Shown here in pieces: positions 16,198 to 25,430 of a stretch of DNA of 64,000 nt. Under the pieces are notes generated by a model. That model ran no database searches. It was not told the DNA's origin and worked only from the letters and a program-made list of their open reading frames with translations. Origin of the DNA: Algoriphagus ornithinivorans (lineage in GTDB: Bacteria > Bacteroidota > Bacteroidia > Cytophagales > Cyclobacteriaceae); contig NZ_FOVW01000006.1 of the NCBI RefSeq assembly GCF_900115305.1, positions 248,001-312,000 of the forward strand. Direction: 5' to 3'. How positions within the stretch are numbered: position 1 is the stretch's first letter; every line of letters starts with the position of its first letter. The position numbers and the translations under genes are program-made.

Positions 16198-19100
16198 GTG
16201 AAAGAAATCCCTCAAATACAGAAGTTAAAACTGCACTATGAAAGCCATAGGAGTAAACTTTTTACAGGTCAAAGTGAATCTGGTGACACTATCTTGCTAA
16301 AAGAAGATCTAACCGGCGATTTGGGCAGACTTCATAATGAGGCGATGATTTCCGGTAGATCCAGTCATAATGAAGTCAATTCTCAGGTAATTCTTTATAA
16401 TGGCCGAGTGGTGATGGTTAGAGAATTCATCCCAGGAAGTACCTTAAAAGAAGCACTCGAAAAAGGATCACTTGACACAAAAAGCTTTCTAGAATTGGCA
16501 ATCAAACTATGTCATGAAGTTCAGGATTTACATTCCAAAGGAGCACTTCACAATGATCTTAATCCAAAAAATATCATTGTAACTGAAGACCTTTCTGCCT
16601 GTCAGTTAATTGATTATGAATTTGGGTCCTCTATTGAAAATATAGAATTACAATACGAGCCATTATCTACAATTTCCGGTACGATAGAGTACATATCTCC
16701 AGAGCAAACAGGGAGAATGAATAGGAAATTGGACCAAAGGAGTGATTACTATGCTTTGGGTGCCACTTTTTATGAAATGCTTACCTCCCAGCCTCCTTTC
16801 GTGGGCTCGGACCTTTTGGCTATGATTCATTGTCACCTTGCAATCAATCCTGTACCGCCAAGTCAAATAAATAAGGGTATACCAGAGGCTTTGGACAAAA
16901 TAGTACTCAAACTTTTGGAAAAAAATGCAGAAGAAAGGTATCAGTCCATTCCTGGTTTATTGGCAGATTTAAATTTCGCATTAGAAAATTGGAAGGCTTC
17001 AGGAAAAATACCTGAATTCGAGCCGGGTCTCACTGATATTGCCTCTAAACTTCATATTTCTCAGAAGCTATACGGGAGAGAAAAAGAAATCAAGGAGCTT
17101 TCCAAGCATTTTAAACTTGCTTGTGAGGGAAAGAAAGTCTTAATGACAATTGGTGGCTTTAGCGGAGTAGGAAAAAGCGTTCTTTCACAGGAATTATACA
17201 AAGAGAGTTCGGTAAAAAACGGACTATTCTTATCCGGAGCATTTGATGTTTTGGACAGGCAAACCCCCTATTTAGCCTTTGTTAAAGCCTTTAGGCAATT
17301 TGCTGAGTGGCTTTTGGTCGAAACAACAGAGGTGCAAGCTCATTGGGCAAAAAAGCTCAATAAAGATTTGAAGGGTTTGGGACAAATCATTTTGGAAATG
17401 GCTCCCAATCTGAAGCATATTCTTCCCCCTCAACCTCAATTGGTAAACCTGACTGGTTATGAAAACCAACAAAGGATACAATTCACGATTAATGCTTTTT
17501 TGCAAAGTTTAGCATCAGAAGATACTCCCCTGGTATTATTCTTAGATGATTACCAATGGGCCAATGATGCTTCCATAGAATTATTGAAAAGTTTATTCAA
17601 TAACTATAGTCTTTCCCATGTGATGATTTTAGTGGCATATCGGGACAATGAAACCAATGAGTTCCATCCATTCACCCAAGCCATCAAATCCATCAAGTCC
17701 AATAATCTGGATGAGGACTATCTAATTATCAAAGAGCTGCATTTGGCTCCATTGAGCTTGAATCATGTGGGAGCGCTCATATCCGACACGCTAAAATTGG
17801 AGTCATTGGAAGTAGCCAGTCTTGCGGAACTGATCTATTCAAAAACCAAGGGAAATCCCTTTTCATTGAATAAATTTTTAGAATCGCTATATATCAAAAA
17901 GCTATTAGAATTTGATTACGACAGTAATAAATGGACTTGGGATATAAGAACAATCAATGCTCAGAACCTTAGTGAAGATATTGTCGATTTATTGCTTTTA
18001 AGAATTCGGGAATTACCAGAGGAAGCACTTCAAGTTATAAAAGTTGCCTCTGTTTTTGGGATGGAGTTTTCTCTTTTTCAGTTATCTCTGATCACCGGGC
18101 AGCATATGACCCAGATTCACCAATATTTATGGCCATTAATTCAGGAAGGCTCATTGATTCCTGTAGGGAATGATTATAAGTATATTCCAGAATACTATGG
18201 AGAAACCAATAAAGACATACGTTTTCGCTTTGCACATGCAAGAATTCAGCAAGCTGTCTATGCATTATTAGAGGAAACTGAAGAAAGTAAATTTCATTTT
18301 GAAGTTGGTCAGATTTATTTAAATAAACTTTCTCAATCAGAAATTGCCCAGAAACCTATTGAGATAGGGCTTCATTTTGCCATTGGGTACAAGGAGGTAT
18401 TGAAAGCCAAAAACAAGGAACAAATCGGCTGGCTCTTATTGGATTCGGGAAGAAAATCTGCTCAATCAGCCTCATTTGAAGGAGCTTTAAGCTTTACCGA
18501 GAAAGGCATTGAGTTATTGGATGATAAGCTGGGTAACGAGGAGAAATTTGAACTCTACTTAGGCGCACTGGAGTACTCATATCTTCTAAGAGACCCGGTG
18601 AAGCAGGCAAAATTTGAAAAATTAGCATTTAACATTGCGGACGACCAAGTCAAGCGAGTATTGGTCAATGAAGTGATCGTAAGATGCTTGGGTTTCGCGA
18701 ATTTACCCAAAAAAGCTGTTGAAGTTGCCCAAGTTGCACTGAAAGAAGTTGGAATTCACATTCCGGATAAAGCATCTAAAATCCAGGTTATTTTCCATGC
18801 CATCAAAATCCAATTATTACTCCCAAGGAAGAAACTGAGTAAAATCAAAGACATTCCAGAGGCTAAAGATCCTTTGGCGCTTGCTACTTTCAAGCTCTTA
18901 TTGGCATCCTTGTCTTCCTACTTTTTTGTTAACATTTCAACTTATCCGCTTTTAATATTCCAAATGATTCAACTCACTTTGAAAAAAGGAATGGGGCCTG
19001 AATCGGTAATTGGAATAGCTTCCTATGGATTGATCTTGACAACTGCCCTTAAAAAGCCATCAGACGGATATGAGGTGGTAAAAAACTCCATGGAGCTCCT

Positions 19101-21324
19101 AACCCGTCCGGAAAGAATGAAGTACGCGGCAACCATCAATATGATGTATGTCTCATTTACCTCCCATATCAAAAAGAATATCGTAGACAGCGTTCCTTTA
19201 ACCTATGAGGGATATTTGAAGGGGTTGGAATACGGAAATATGGAATATGCCTGCTGGAATTTATTTTTCGGAACAGCACTGAAGTTTCATGTCGGTGATG
19301 ATTACGAAGCCCAGCATAAAGAAGCCATGGAAACAGAAAAGTTTGCCATTCAGTACAACTTTGCTAATCAGGCGGCAATCACTCAAATTATTGAAAAATG
19401 TCTGGCAGTTTATTTAGAAGAAAGTAAAAATATCAACGAGGCACTGAAAGAATTGCCTAGAAAACTTGAAGACAACTATAAAATCGCCTTAAAGGAGACC
19501 AATCATATTTTTCTGATGTCTTATTATGGTTACATAGGTTCTACCTTGATGTTCTTTGGAAAGTATGGCGAAGCATTTGATTATTTTGACAAATTGCCAA
19601 GCCATAGCAAAGACCAACCCACCTCATTTTTTATCCATTATTACAATATAAACAGTGGTCTCAATGCGGTATTTCTGATGTTTCAAATTGGAAGTTCCAG
19701 CTTCCGTGATTCAGATTTAAAGGCAATGATTCAGGAAACCATTGATGACTTAAGATCCCTTTCCAAACTTAATCCGGTCTGCTATACTCCCTACCTGAAT
19801 ATTTTTGAGGCAAGTTTAGAATATTATGAAACCAAGCAGCTAGATCATGAAAAGCTAGAGGTTAGTGCAGAAAATTTAAAGGAATTAAAGCATACTCGAT
19901 ATTACATCCTATTTGCTGAGTTAATCAGTCAATTTTTCAAAAAAGAAAAGAATCCTAAGTCTGAATATTGGAGTAATCAGGCAGCTGCAGAGGCGAAAAG
20001 AATTGGGTGTGTGTCAAAGTCCATTTTCCTTCTTCATGAAGAGGACGATTCCACTTCCTCTAAAGCCAGTCGCTACGAATTTTCAAGCTCTTCCACAGAA
20101 ATTGGACAGATTGACACTCAAACCCTAGTGAAGACCATGGAGGCATTGGTGAGTGAAATTAAATTGGAAGCTCTCCTGGAAAAGCTAATTACCTATGCCA
20201 TGGAAAATACAGGAGCACAAGAAGGACATTTTCTTATCAATCGAGATGGAAAGTGGATTTTGGAGGTGTCAACCATGGCAAACCACCAACTTCACACCCA
20301 TTTTCCTAAAGAGGATCTGGATGAAACTGAAGCAGTCAGTCCGGCAATAATCAATTATGCTAAAGCGAGCAAAGAACCTCTTTTGATTGAAGATGCATTT
20401 ACAACCAAACCCTTTGATTCCGATGAAATTGTAAAGTCCAAAAGGCTAAAATCAATTCTGTGTATTCCTTTTATCAATCAGTCCAAGATTTCAGGTATTA
20501 TTTACCTAACTCACTCTCTGACAAAAAATGCTTTCTCGAAAAATCAAATCTCATTGATGAGATTAATGGCTGCCCAAATCGGGGGAATCATTGAGAATGC
20601 TTTGCTCTATGAGAATATGGAAAAGTTGGTTCAGGAGAGAACAAGGGAATTAGAGGAAGAGAAACAAAAAAGTGATGCCCTTTTGCTCAATATTCTTCCA
20701 AAGGAAATAGCAACAGAACTGATTAAAACAGGCAAAGCCTCTGCAAGACTTTATGAAAAAGTCTCAGTCATGTTTGTGGATATCAAAGACTTCACAAGAA
20801 TAGCTCAAAGGTTGAGTCCGGATGAATTGGTTCAAAATCTCCAAGTATTCTTCACTCGTTTTGATGAGATTATGGATGAATACGGATTGGAAAAAATCAA
20901 AACCATAGGAGATGCCTACATGGCAGCAGGAGGTATTCCTATCCCAAGCGAGGACCATGCGCTGCGCATATTAGAAGCTGCAAGGGATATTTTAAAATTC
21001 ACTGATCAATACAATGAAAAAAGTAGATTGCATAACAAACCTGTATTTCAGATCCGCATAGGTATTCACCTAGGCCCTGTCGTAGCAGGTGTAGTTGGGC
21101 ATAAAAAGTTTGCCTATGACATTTGGGGCGATACTGTCAATATCGCCTCGAGAATGGAGAGTAACTCTGAAACTGGCAAAATCAATGTCTCCGAGGACTT
21201 TTTCAATGAGATCAAAAGTACCTATGCATGTGAATTTAGAGGTGAAATAGATGTAAAAAATAAGGGGATGATGAACATGTATTTTGTCAACCATCCCCGT
21301 ACTCAAGGTCATGTGGAAACTTAA
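16198..21324 (+). CDS. Giant Ser/Thr kinase-like, AAA ATPase, GAF and class III adenylyl cyclase signalling protein
   Basis: The protein is 1708 residues from a GTG three bases after the oxygenase stop. Domains in order are a protein-kinase-like domain (1-265; Lys35, His118-Asn119-Asp120, Asp139), a PknK-type P-loop ATPase (285-560; Walker A GGFSGVGKSVL near 319, Walker B VLFLDDYQW near 447), a long helical TPR-like region, a GAF domain (about 1300-1475), a short coiled coil, and a class III cyclase (1522-1698). In the cyclase, Asp1528 and Asp1572 bind metal, Lys1568 and Asp1641 predict ATP as substrate, and Asn1648/Arg1652 are present. The kinase lacks a glycine-rich loop and has DYEFG for DFG. 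It is cytoplasmic and probably makes cAMP in response to an unknown ligand. Confidence 0.88.
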   Translation: MKEIPQIQKLKLHYESHRSKLFTGQSESGDTILLKEDLTGDLGRLHNEAMISGRSSHNEVNSQVILYNGRVVMVREFIPGSTLKEALEKGSLDTKSFLELAIKLCHEVQDLHSKGALHNDLNPKNIIVTEDLSACQLIDYEFGSSIENIELQYEPLSTISGTIEYISPEQTGRMNRKLDQRSDYYALGATFYEMLTSQPPFVGSDLLAMIHCHLAINPVPPSQINKGIPEALDKIVLKLLEKNAEERYQSIPGLLADLNFALENWKASGKIPEFEPGLTDIASKLHISQKLYGREKEIKELSKHFKLACEGKKVLMTIGGFSGVGKSVLSQELYKESSVKNGLFLSGAFDVLDRQTPYLAFVKAFRQFAEWLLVETTEVQAHWAKKLNKDLKGLGQIILEMAPNLKHILPPQPQLVNLTGYENQQRIQFTINAFLQSLASEDTPLVLFLDDYQWANDASIELLKSLFNNYSLSHVMILVAYRDNETNEFHPFTQAIKSIKSNNLDEDYLIIKELHLAPLSLNHVGALISDTLKLESLEVASLAELIYSKTKGNPFSLNKFLESLYIKKLLEFDYDSNKWTWDIRTINAQNLSEDIVDLLLLRIRELPEEALQVIKVASVFGMEFSLFQLSLITGQHMTQIHQYLWPLIQEGSLIPVGNDYKYIPEYYGETNKDIRFRFAHARIQQAVYALLEETEESKFHFEVGQIYLNKLSQSEIAQKPIEIGLHFAIGYKEVLKAKNKEQIGWLLLDSGRKSAQSASFEGALSFTEKGIELLDDKLGNEEKFELYLGALEYSYLLRDPVKQAKFEKLAFNIADDQVKRVLVNEVIVRCLGFANLPKKAVEVAQVALKEVGIHIPDKASKIQVIFHAIKIQLLLPRKKLSKIKDIPEAKDPLALATFKLLLASLSSYFFVNISTYPLLIFQMIQLTLKKGMGPESVIGIASYGLILTTALKKPSDGYEVVKNSMELLTRPERMKYAATINMMYVSFTSHIKKNIVDSVPLTYEGYLKGLEYGNMEYACWNLFFGTALKFHVGDDYEAQHKEAMETEKFAIQYNFANQAAITQIIEKCLAVYLEESKNINEALKELPRKLEDNYKIALKETNHIFLMSYYGYIGSTLMFFGKYGEAFDYFDKLPSHSKDQPTSFFIHYYNINSGLNAVFLMFQIGSSSFRDSDLKAMIQETIDDLRSLSKLNPVCYTPYLNIFEASLEYYETKQLDHEKLEVSAENLKELKHTRYYILFAELISQFFKKEKNPKSEYWSNQAAAEAKRIGCVSKSIFLLHEEDDSTSSKASRYEFSSSSTEIGQIDTQTLVKTMEALVSEIKLEALLEKLITYAMENTGAQEGHFLINRDGKWILEVSTMANHQLHTHFPKEDLDETEAVSPAIINYAKASKEPLLIEDAFTTKPFDSDEIVKSKRLKSILCIPFINQSKISGIIYLTHSLTKNAFSKNQISLMRLMAAQIGGIIENALLYENMEKLVQERTRELEEEKQKSDALLLNILPKEIATELIKTGKASARLYEKVSVMFVDIKDFTRIAQRLSPDELVQNLQVFFTRFDEIMDEYGLEKIKTIGDAYMAAGGIPIPSEDHALRILEAARDILKFTDQYNEKSRLHNKPVFQIRIGIHLGPVVAGVVGHKKFAYDIWGDTVNIASRMESNSETGKINVSEDFFNEIKSTYACEFRGEIDVKNKGMMNMYFVNHPRTQGHVET

Positions 21325-22733
21325 ACCCGCACTTGGGTATTTCCCCCTCCTTCTAAAGTTATTTTAACTGGCTCATTGGTTTTCCAACTTCCACCCGTAA
21401 AATCCGGAACATCAATGGAATTGGATCTATTGGCCACAGACCACTCACTTAATGGACTGATACAGCTCCAAAGTGCCGCGTCGTATACATCTTGATCCAA
21501 TGGCAAACCATTTCTCAAACAATCAATTAGTCTCCAATCCATCATAAAGTCCATACCTCCGTGGCCACCTACTTTTTTCGCTAACTCACCCACTTTCTGA
21601 ACAATCTCAGGAGTGTATTTTTTCTCCAATTCTTTCATCTCTTCCTCCTTCATCCAAGCATGACCTTTGGAAACTCTAGGTTGCGGGTACTTTTGTGCAT
21701 ATCCCTCTGTTCCGCTTACCACATGTAATCTGCTGTAAGGTCTTGGTGAGGTTACATCGTGCTGAATCATGATTGATTTACCTTGCTTCGTCTTTACCAT
21801 GGTTGTGTTCATATTCCCTCGGTAATTTTTAGATGCAAATTCAGCCCAGAAAAGATCCTCTTGAGCTAACTCTTCAGCTTTCTTTTTCATCTGGAAATCA
21901 TTAGAACTCAATGAAGTTAAATAATCCATTTGATCTCCACGATTGATATTAAGAATCTGGCAAACTGGACCTAGACCATGGGTAGGATAAAGATTTCCAT
22001 CTCTGTAATTTTCCCGCAGTCTCCACATATTCTGGTAGCCTTTGTCTTTATCAAAGTTCAACCAAAGCAAATCATGAATATAGGCACCTTCAACATGGAC
22101 CACCTCTCCGAAAAATCCTTCCCGAGCCATTTTTAAAGTCATCAGTTCAAAAAAATCATAACAGCAGTTTTCTAATTGCATGCAATGCTTCTTTGTTCTC
22201 TCAGAAGTTTCTACCAATTGCCAACATTCATCCAAAGTTCTGGCAGCTGGAACTTCAACTGCCGCATGTTTTCCAGCTTCCATGGCATAAACTGCCATAG
22301 GTGTATGCCACTCCCATGGTGTAGCAATGTAAATCAAATCTAAATCTTCTCGATCGCACATCTCCTTCCAGGAATATACATTTCCAGAGTAGGAAATAGG
22401 CTGATGCGGTGTTCCCTTCAGCATTTCCTTCGCTTTTTCAACACGATCAGGTAAAAGATCGCAAAGGGCTTTTATCTCAACTCCCTGAATTTTACTAAGC
22501 CTATCCACAGCTCCCGGGCCACGCATGCCTAAGCCCACGATACCCACCCTCACTGTGTCAATTTTGGGAGCAGCGTAACCAGACATATTGAAAGCCTGAT
22601 TTCTTTGCTTTCCATATTGAGCTTCAAAGGGTAAAATTTTAGACTCCTGTGCCAGAGCTGACCCTGCACCAACCAAGCCTAATCCAAAAAGACCTGTAGA
22701 TTTCAAAAACTCTCTTCTGGGATTATTCTTCAT
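21321..22733 (-). CDS. Tat-exported Gfo/Idh/MocA oxidoreductase, GH109-like
   Basis: The 470-residue protein has a twin-arginine leader (NPRREFLKSTGLFGLGLVG, cleaved near ALAQ). The NAD-binding Rossmann motif is VRVGIVGLGMRGPGAV, followed by a DLIYIATPWEWH segment and EVPAARTLDECW, typical of Gfo/Idh/MocA enzymes. Overall similarity is to glycoside hydrolase family 109, which uses a bound NAD to cleave alpha-N-acetylgalactosamine or related sugars by oxidation, elimination and reduction. Twin-arginine export of a protein holding a tightly bound cofactor fits this mechanism. It ends tail-to-tail with the cyclase gene, overlapping by four bases. The natural sugar is not shown. Confidence 0.85.
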   Translation of the reverse strand: MKNNPRREFLKSTGLFGLGLVGAGSALAQESKILPFEAQYGKQRNQAFNMSGYAAPKIDTVRVGIVGLGMRGPGAVDRLSKIQGVEIKALCDLLPDRVEKAKEMLKGTPHQPISYSGNVYSWKEMCDREDLDLIYIATPWEWHTPMAVYAMEAGKHAAVEVPAARTLDECWQLVETSERTKKHCMQLENCCYDFFELMTLKMAREGFFGEVVHVEGAYIHDLLWLNFDKDKGYQNMWRLRENYRDGNLYPTHGLGPVCQILNINRGDQMDYLTSLSSNDFQMKKKAEELAQEDLFWAEFASKNYRGNMNTTMVKTKQGKSIMIQHDVTSPRPYSRLHVVSGTEGYAQKYPQPRVSKGHAWMKEEEMKELEKKYTPEIVQKVGELAKKVGGHGGMDFMMDWRLIDCLRNGLPLDQDVYDAALWSCISPLSEWSVANRSNSIDVPDFTGGSWKTNEPVKITLEGGGNTQVRV

Positions 22734-22809
22734 TTTTTGATTTTATTGATTTTGAAACTACTATTTACTAAAATTTTCAAAAAAGTTCATCTAAAAATTC
22801 CCAAAAGAA

Positions 22810-22838
22810 AAAAGCTAGAAGCATGACTTCTAGCTTTT
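22810..22838 (-). terminator. Rho-independent terminator of the DUF2892 gene
   Basis: A perfect 12-bp stem (AAAAGCTAGAAG with its complement) surrounds a 5-base loop, followed on the minus strand by a T-rich tract. It sits 20 bases after the DUF2892 stop and ahead of the promoter region of the oxidoreductase gene. Confidence 0.85.
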
Positions 22839-22858
22839 CGCCAAACTATTACGCATTA

Positions 22859-23071
22859 TCATTTACTTTCTGCTCTTGGGCAGGTATTGATTCCCACCAA
22901 TGTATATAGTGGGCAAAAACCAATTAGGGTCGTTAAAGTGAAAATAGCAGCAATCACAATTGCCACAATTCCAATGATTCCGGATATTAAATTTGAGAAA
23001 TAGAGAGCGACAAGAATGGCGGCGATCGTCAATCGAATTGCTCTATCTGTGGTACCCATGTTCTTTTTCAT
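22859..23071 (-). CDS. DUF2892 (YgaP-like) small inner-membrane protein
   Basis: The 70-residue protein has two hydrophobic segments (about 11-29 and 31-52). The opening KKNMGTTDRAIRLTIAAILVA and the closing FCPLYTLVGINTCP match DUF2892, which is often found fused or next to rhodanese domains. Two cysteines near the C terminus (in GFCPLY and NTCP) are typical. It stands alone between its own terminator and the 13-gene unit upstream. A TGAC-N4-GTCA palindrome 76 bases before the start suggests Crp/Fnr-type control. Confidence 0.85.
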   Translation of the reverse strand: MKKNMGTTDRAIRLTIAAILVALYFSNLISGIIGIVAIVIAAIFTLTTLIGFCPLYTLVGINTCPRAESK

Positions 23072-23146
23072 GACTCTTGAAGTTTGGTTAGAAATGGACT
23101 GCTTATTAAGCTTATTAAAGCTAGCCTATCCCTTACATGAAAAAAA

Positions 23147-23158
23147 TGACAAAAGTCA
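23147..23158. promoter_or_regulatory. Candidate Crp/Fnr-type site TGAC-AAAA-GTCA
   Basis: A perfect palindrome with TGA-N6-TCA geometry lies between the last gene of the long unit and the DUF2892 gene. A related site stands before the Crp/Fnr gene at 36422. The alternative reading is a very short hairpin: on the minus strand a T-run follows, but a 4-bp stem is too weak for a convincing terminator. Confidence 0.4.
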
Positions 23159-23173
23159 CAGTAGGAAATGAAT

Positions 23174-24196
23174 TCAGTCAACAAGAAAATATTGTTGCAT
23201 TACCTTCTCGGCTTGAAGTCCTTGAGGAGTAAAGTCAGGATCCCTCCTTTTTCCTTCAGGGTACCATTTCCAAAAATATACTCCTGCTAACCAGTCTTTT
23301 TGATAGGCAGTTTCAAAAAACGACTGATAGCACATAGCCTGAATTTCTTCTGACAAGGCTATCTCTTTTCGTTCATTCGGCCAAACCCAAGGCTCTTTTG
23401 CTGCATCTACTGTATTACAATATCCTATCTCCGTGAATAAAACAGGTTTTCCAGTTTTTCTTACCAGCTTTTCAATTTCTTGAATGTGATTTTCCCAAGA
23501 TCTTTTCAAATCTTTAAGATTGGGAGTCTTTTTATCAGATAAAGGAAAGTAAGCTTGGATTCCAATAAAATCCAATTCATCCCAAAAATTCACTTTCTGA
23601 TATTCCGTGAAATTGGCAGCATAAGTCAATTGACCGGAATAGACTTTTTTTACTGCTTGAATAATTTTTCTCCATTCTGCTTCCCTTTGGGAGGTTTTTT
23701 CCAATTCAGTTCCTATACAAAGCATTGGAATTCCCTCTTTTTCAGCTAGGCGGGCATAGTCGATTATGAAATTTTCATAATTTTCAAACCATATTTTCCA
23801 ATCAGCTTCATTCGTCATTTCGATCTCACCAGGCCAACTTCCACGAGCCCATAGATGCGGCTTGAGCATATTGTGGATATTGAACTTCTGCGAAGAGTCC
23901 AACGTAGCTGAGATTCCTCTACCAGATTCTCCCCACCATTGCCTATCATTTTCAACCAGCCACCTAATTTCGGGATTATTGATTTCTGACTGCCAACCAA
24001 ATGGAGTTTGAGAAATTGCATTGATACCATTGGCAGTCAATTCCTGAAATTCTCCCCCTTGTAGTGGATTTCTACTACCTACCCAGCAGACGCCATTGTA
24101 CTTTTCTTTCCATACGGGAAGGTTAGAATCGAAAGAAAAAAACCAGAAAAAGGAAGATATGAAGACTAAAGCAACCGAACTTAAGAGGTATTTCAT
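23174..24196 (-). CDS. Membrane-anchored TIM-barrel glycoside hydrolase (GH113-like)
   Basis: The protein is 340 residues from the ATG at 24196. An uncleaved or cleaved N-terminal hydrophobic segment (LLSSVALVFISSFFWFFSF) precedes a (beta/alpha)8-type domain. The candidate acid/base glutamate is in LCIGTELEKT and the nucleophile in VLFTEIGY, at the ends of strands 4 and 7 as in clan GH-A. The opening NGVCWVGSRNP and the AGVYFWKWYPEG strand 8 resemble GH113 beta-mannanase-like proteins. It ends the long minus-strand unit and starts 11 bases after the hydrolase-OsmC stop, near several glycosyltransferases. Substrate is uncertain. A longer start at 24268 would overlap the upstream coding region. 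Confidence 0.72.
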   Translation of the reverse strand: MKYLLSSVALVFISSFFWFFSFDSNLPVWKEKYNGVCWVGSRNPLQGGEFQELTANGINAISQTPFGWQSEINNPEIRWLVENDRQWWGESGRGISATLDSSQKFNIHNMLKPHLWARGSWPGEIEMTNEADWKIWFENYENFIIDYARLAEKEGIPMLCIGTELEKTSQREAEWRKIIQAVKKVYSGQLTYAANFTEYQKVNFWDELDFIGIQAYFPLSDKKTPNLKDLKRSWENHIQEIEKLVRKTGKPVLFTEIGYCNTVDAAKEPWVWPNERKEIALSEEIQAMCYQSFFETAYQKDWLAGVYFWKWYPEGKRRDPDFTPQGLQAEKVMQQYFLVD

Positions 24197-24207
24197 AGGG
24201 AGATTTT

Positions 24208-25425
24208 TCACTTGCTGAGTACGGTATGGATAACGATATCTTCTTCTAAAGTTCTGTGGACGGGGCATCGATTCGCTATTTCAAGCAATCTTTGCCGTTC
24301 CTCTTGATTCAAATCTCCTTCTAATTCTATCACCCGGGTAAATCGAGATACCTTGGCTGATGGTTCATCAGTATTTTCACTATCCTCTTTGTGGACTTTT
24401 TGATGATCTAAGTAAACTCTCACCTCATCTAGGTTCCACTTTTTTCGCTCTGCATACATTTTCAAAGTCATAGCAGTGCATGTCCCTAATGAAGCCATTA
24501 ATAAATCATAGGGGGTAGGTCCTAGATTATTGCCACCCACATCTTTTGGCTCATCTGCGATCAAATGATGAAAAGGTGTTTTAACATCCGTAGTATAGCC
24601 TTGATTTTTACTTAGGCGAACCATCACAGGATTACCTTTGGTGTCATTCTCTACTGCTTGCTTGGATTCAATATAGCGATTACTCCAGGAAGCAATCACT
24701 TGACCGATGTAAGCAGCATCTTCAGTTTTGGACACCAAATGGTCTGCCCCGTCCAAAGAGACAAATGATTTAGGATGAAAAGCAGCTTCATAAATCATCT
24801 GAGCATTTTTGATCTCAACAATCTCATCTTGCGGTGAGTGAAGGATCAGTAATGACTTCTTTAATTTTTTCAGAAAGCTGTTTATAGGTTTCTTTTCGAG
24901 GTCTTTGACAAACTCACTGCTAATTTGAAAAGGACGACCTCCTATGAAAACTTTGGCTTTTCCTGACTCTTCTATTTCCTCAATGCTATTTTGAAAAAGA
25001 TGCTTTACGTGTAATGGATCAGCTGGAGCTCCCAAGGTCACAACAGCACTTACCTCTTCCAAATGAGGAGAAGCATATAATACTGCTGCACCACCCAAGG
25101 AATGACCAATTAGCATTTTTGGAGCCTCGTAATTCTCCTTTAAAAAAGCAGCTGCATCCAGTAAATCTGAGATATTAGAACTGAATGTACTATCTTTAAA
25201 ATCTCCCTCACTCCTTCCTAATCCGGTAAAATCAAAGCTAAAAACCGCTACTCCTTCTTGAGAAAGTGATTTGGATATTCTACTGACGGCAGAGAAGTTT
25301 TTGGAACAGGTAAAACAGTGGGCAAAAATTGCATAAAATTTCGGCTCTCTATCTAAAGGCATATATAAATGAGCCGAAAGATTGATGCCGTCGCTATTTG
25401 AAAAAGTAAGGGATTTAGGATTCAT
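24208..25425 (-). CDS. Bifunctional alpha/beta hydrolase-OsmC fusion protein
   Basis: The 405 residues make two domains. Residues 1-255 are an alpha/beta hydrolase with nucleophile Ser109 in IGHSLGGAA, Asp in LHSPQDEIV and His in DGADHLV. Residues 265-405 are an OsmC/Ohr-like fold with the two redox cysteines in LGTCTAM and NRCPVHR, which would reduce organic peroxides. This fusion recurs in bacteria; a coupled role such as hydrolysing and detoxifying lipid hydroperoxide esters is plausible but unproven. It is cytoplasmic. The gene starts five bases after the upstream lipoprotein stop, inside the long minus-strand unit that also encodes other redox proteins. Confidence 0.88.
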   Translation of the reverse strand: MNPKSLTFSNSDGINLSAHLYMPLDREPKFYAIFAHCFTCSKNFSAVSRISKSLSQEGVAVFSFDFTGLGRSEGDFKDSTFSSNISDLLDAAAFLKENYEAPKMLIGHSLGGAAVLYASPHLEEVSAVVTLGAPADPLHVKHLFQNSIEEIEESGKAKVFIGGRPFQISSEFVKDLEKKPINSFLKKLKKSLLILHSPQDEIVEIKNAQMIYEAAFHPKSFVSLDGADHLVSKTEDAAYIGQVIASWSNRYIESKQAVENDTKGNPVMVRLSKNQGYTTDVKTPFHHLIADEPKDVGGNNLGPTPYDLLMASLGTCTAMTLKMYAERKKWNLDEVRVYLDHQKVHKEDSENTDEPSAKVSRFTRVIELEGDLNQEERQRLLEIANRCPVHRTLEEDIVIHTVLSK

Positions 25426-25430
25426 AAAAT

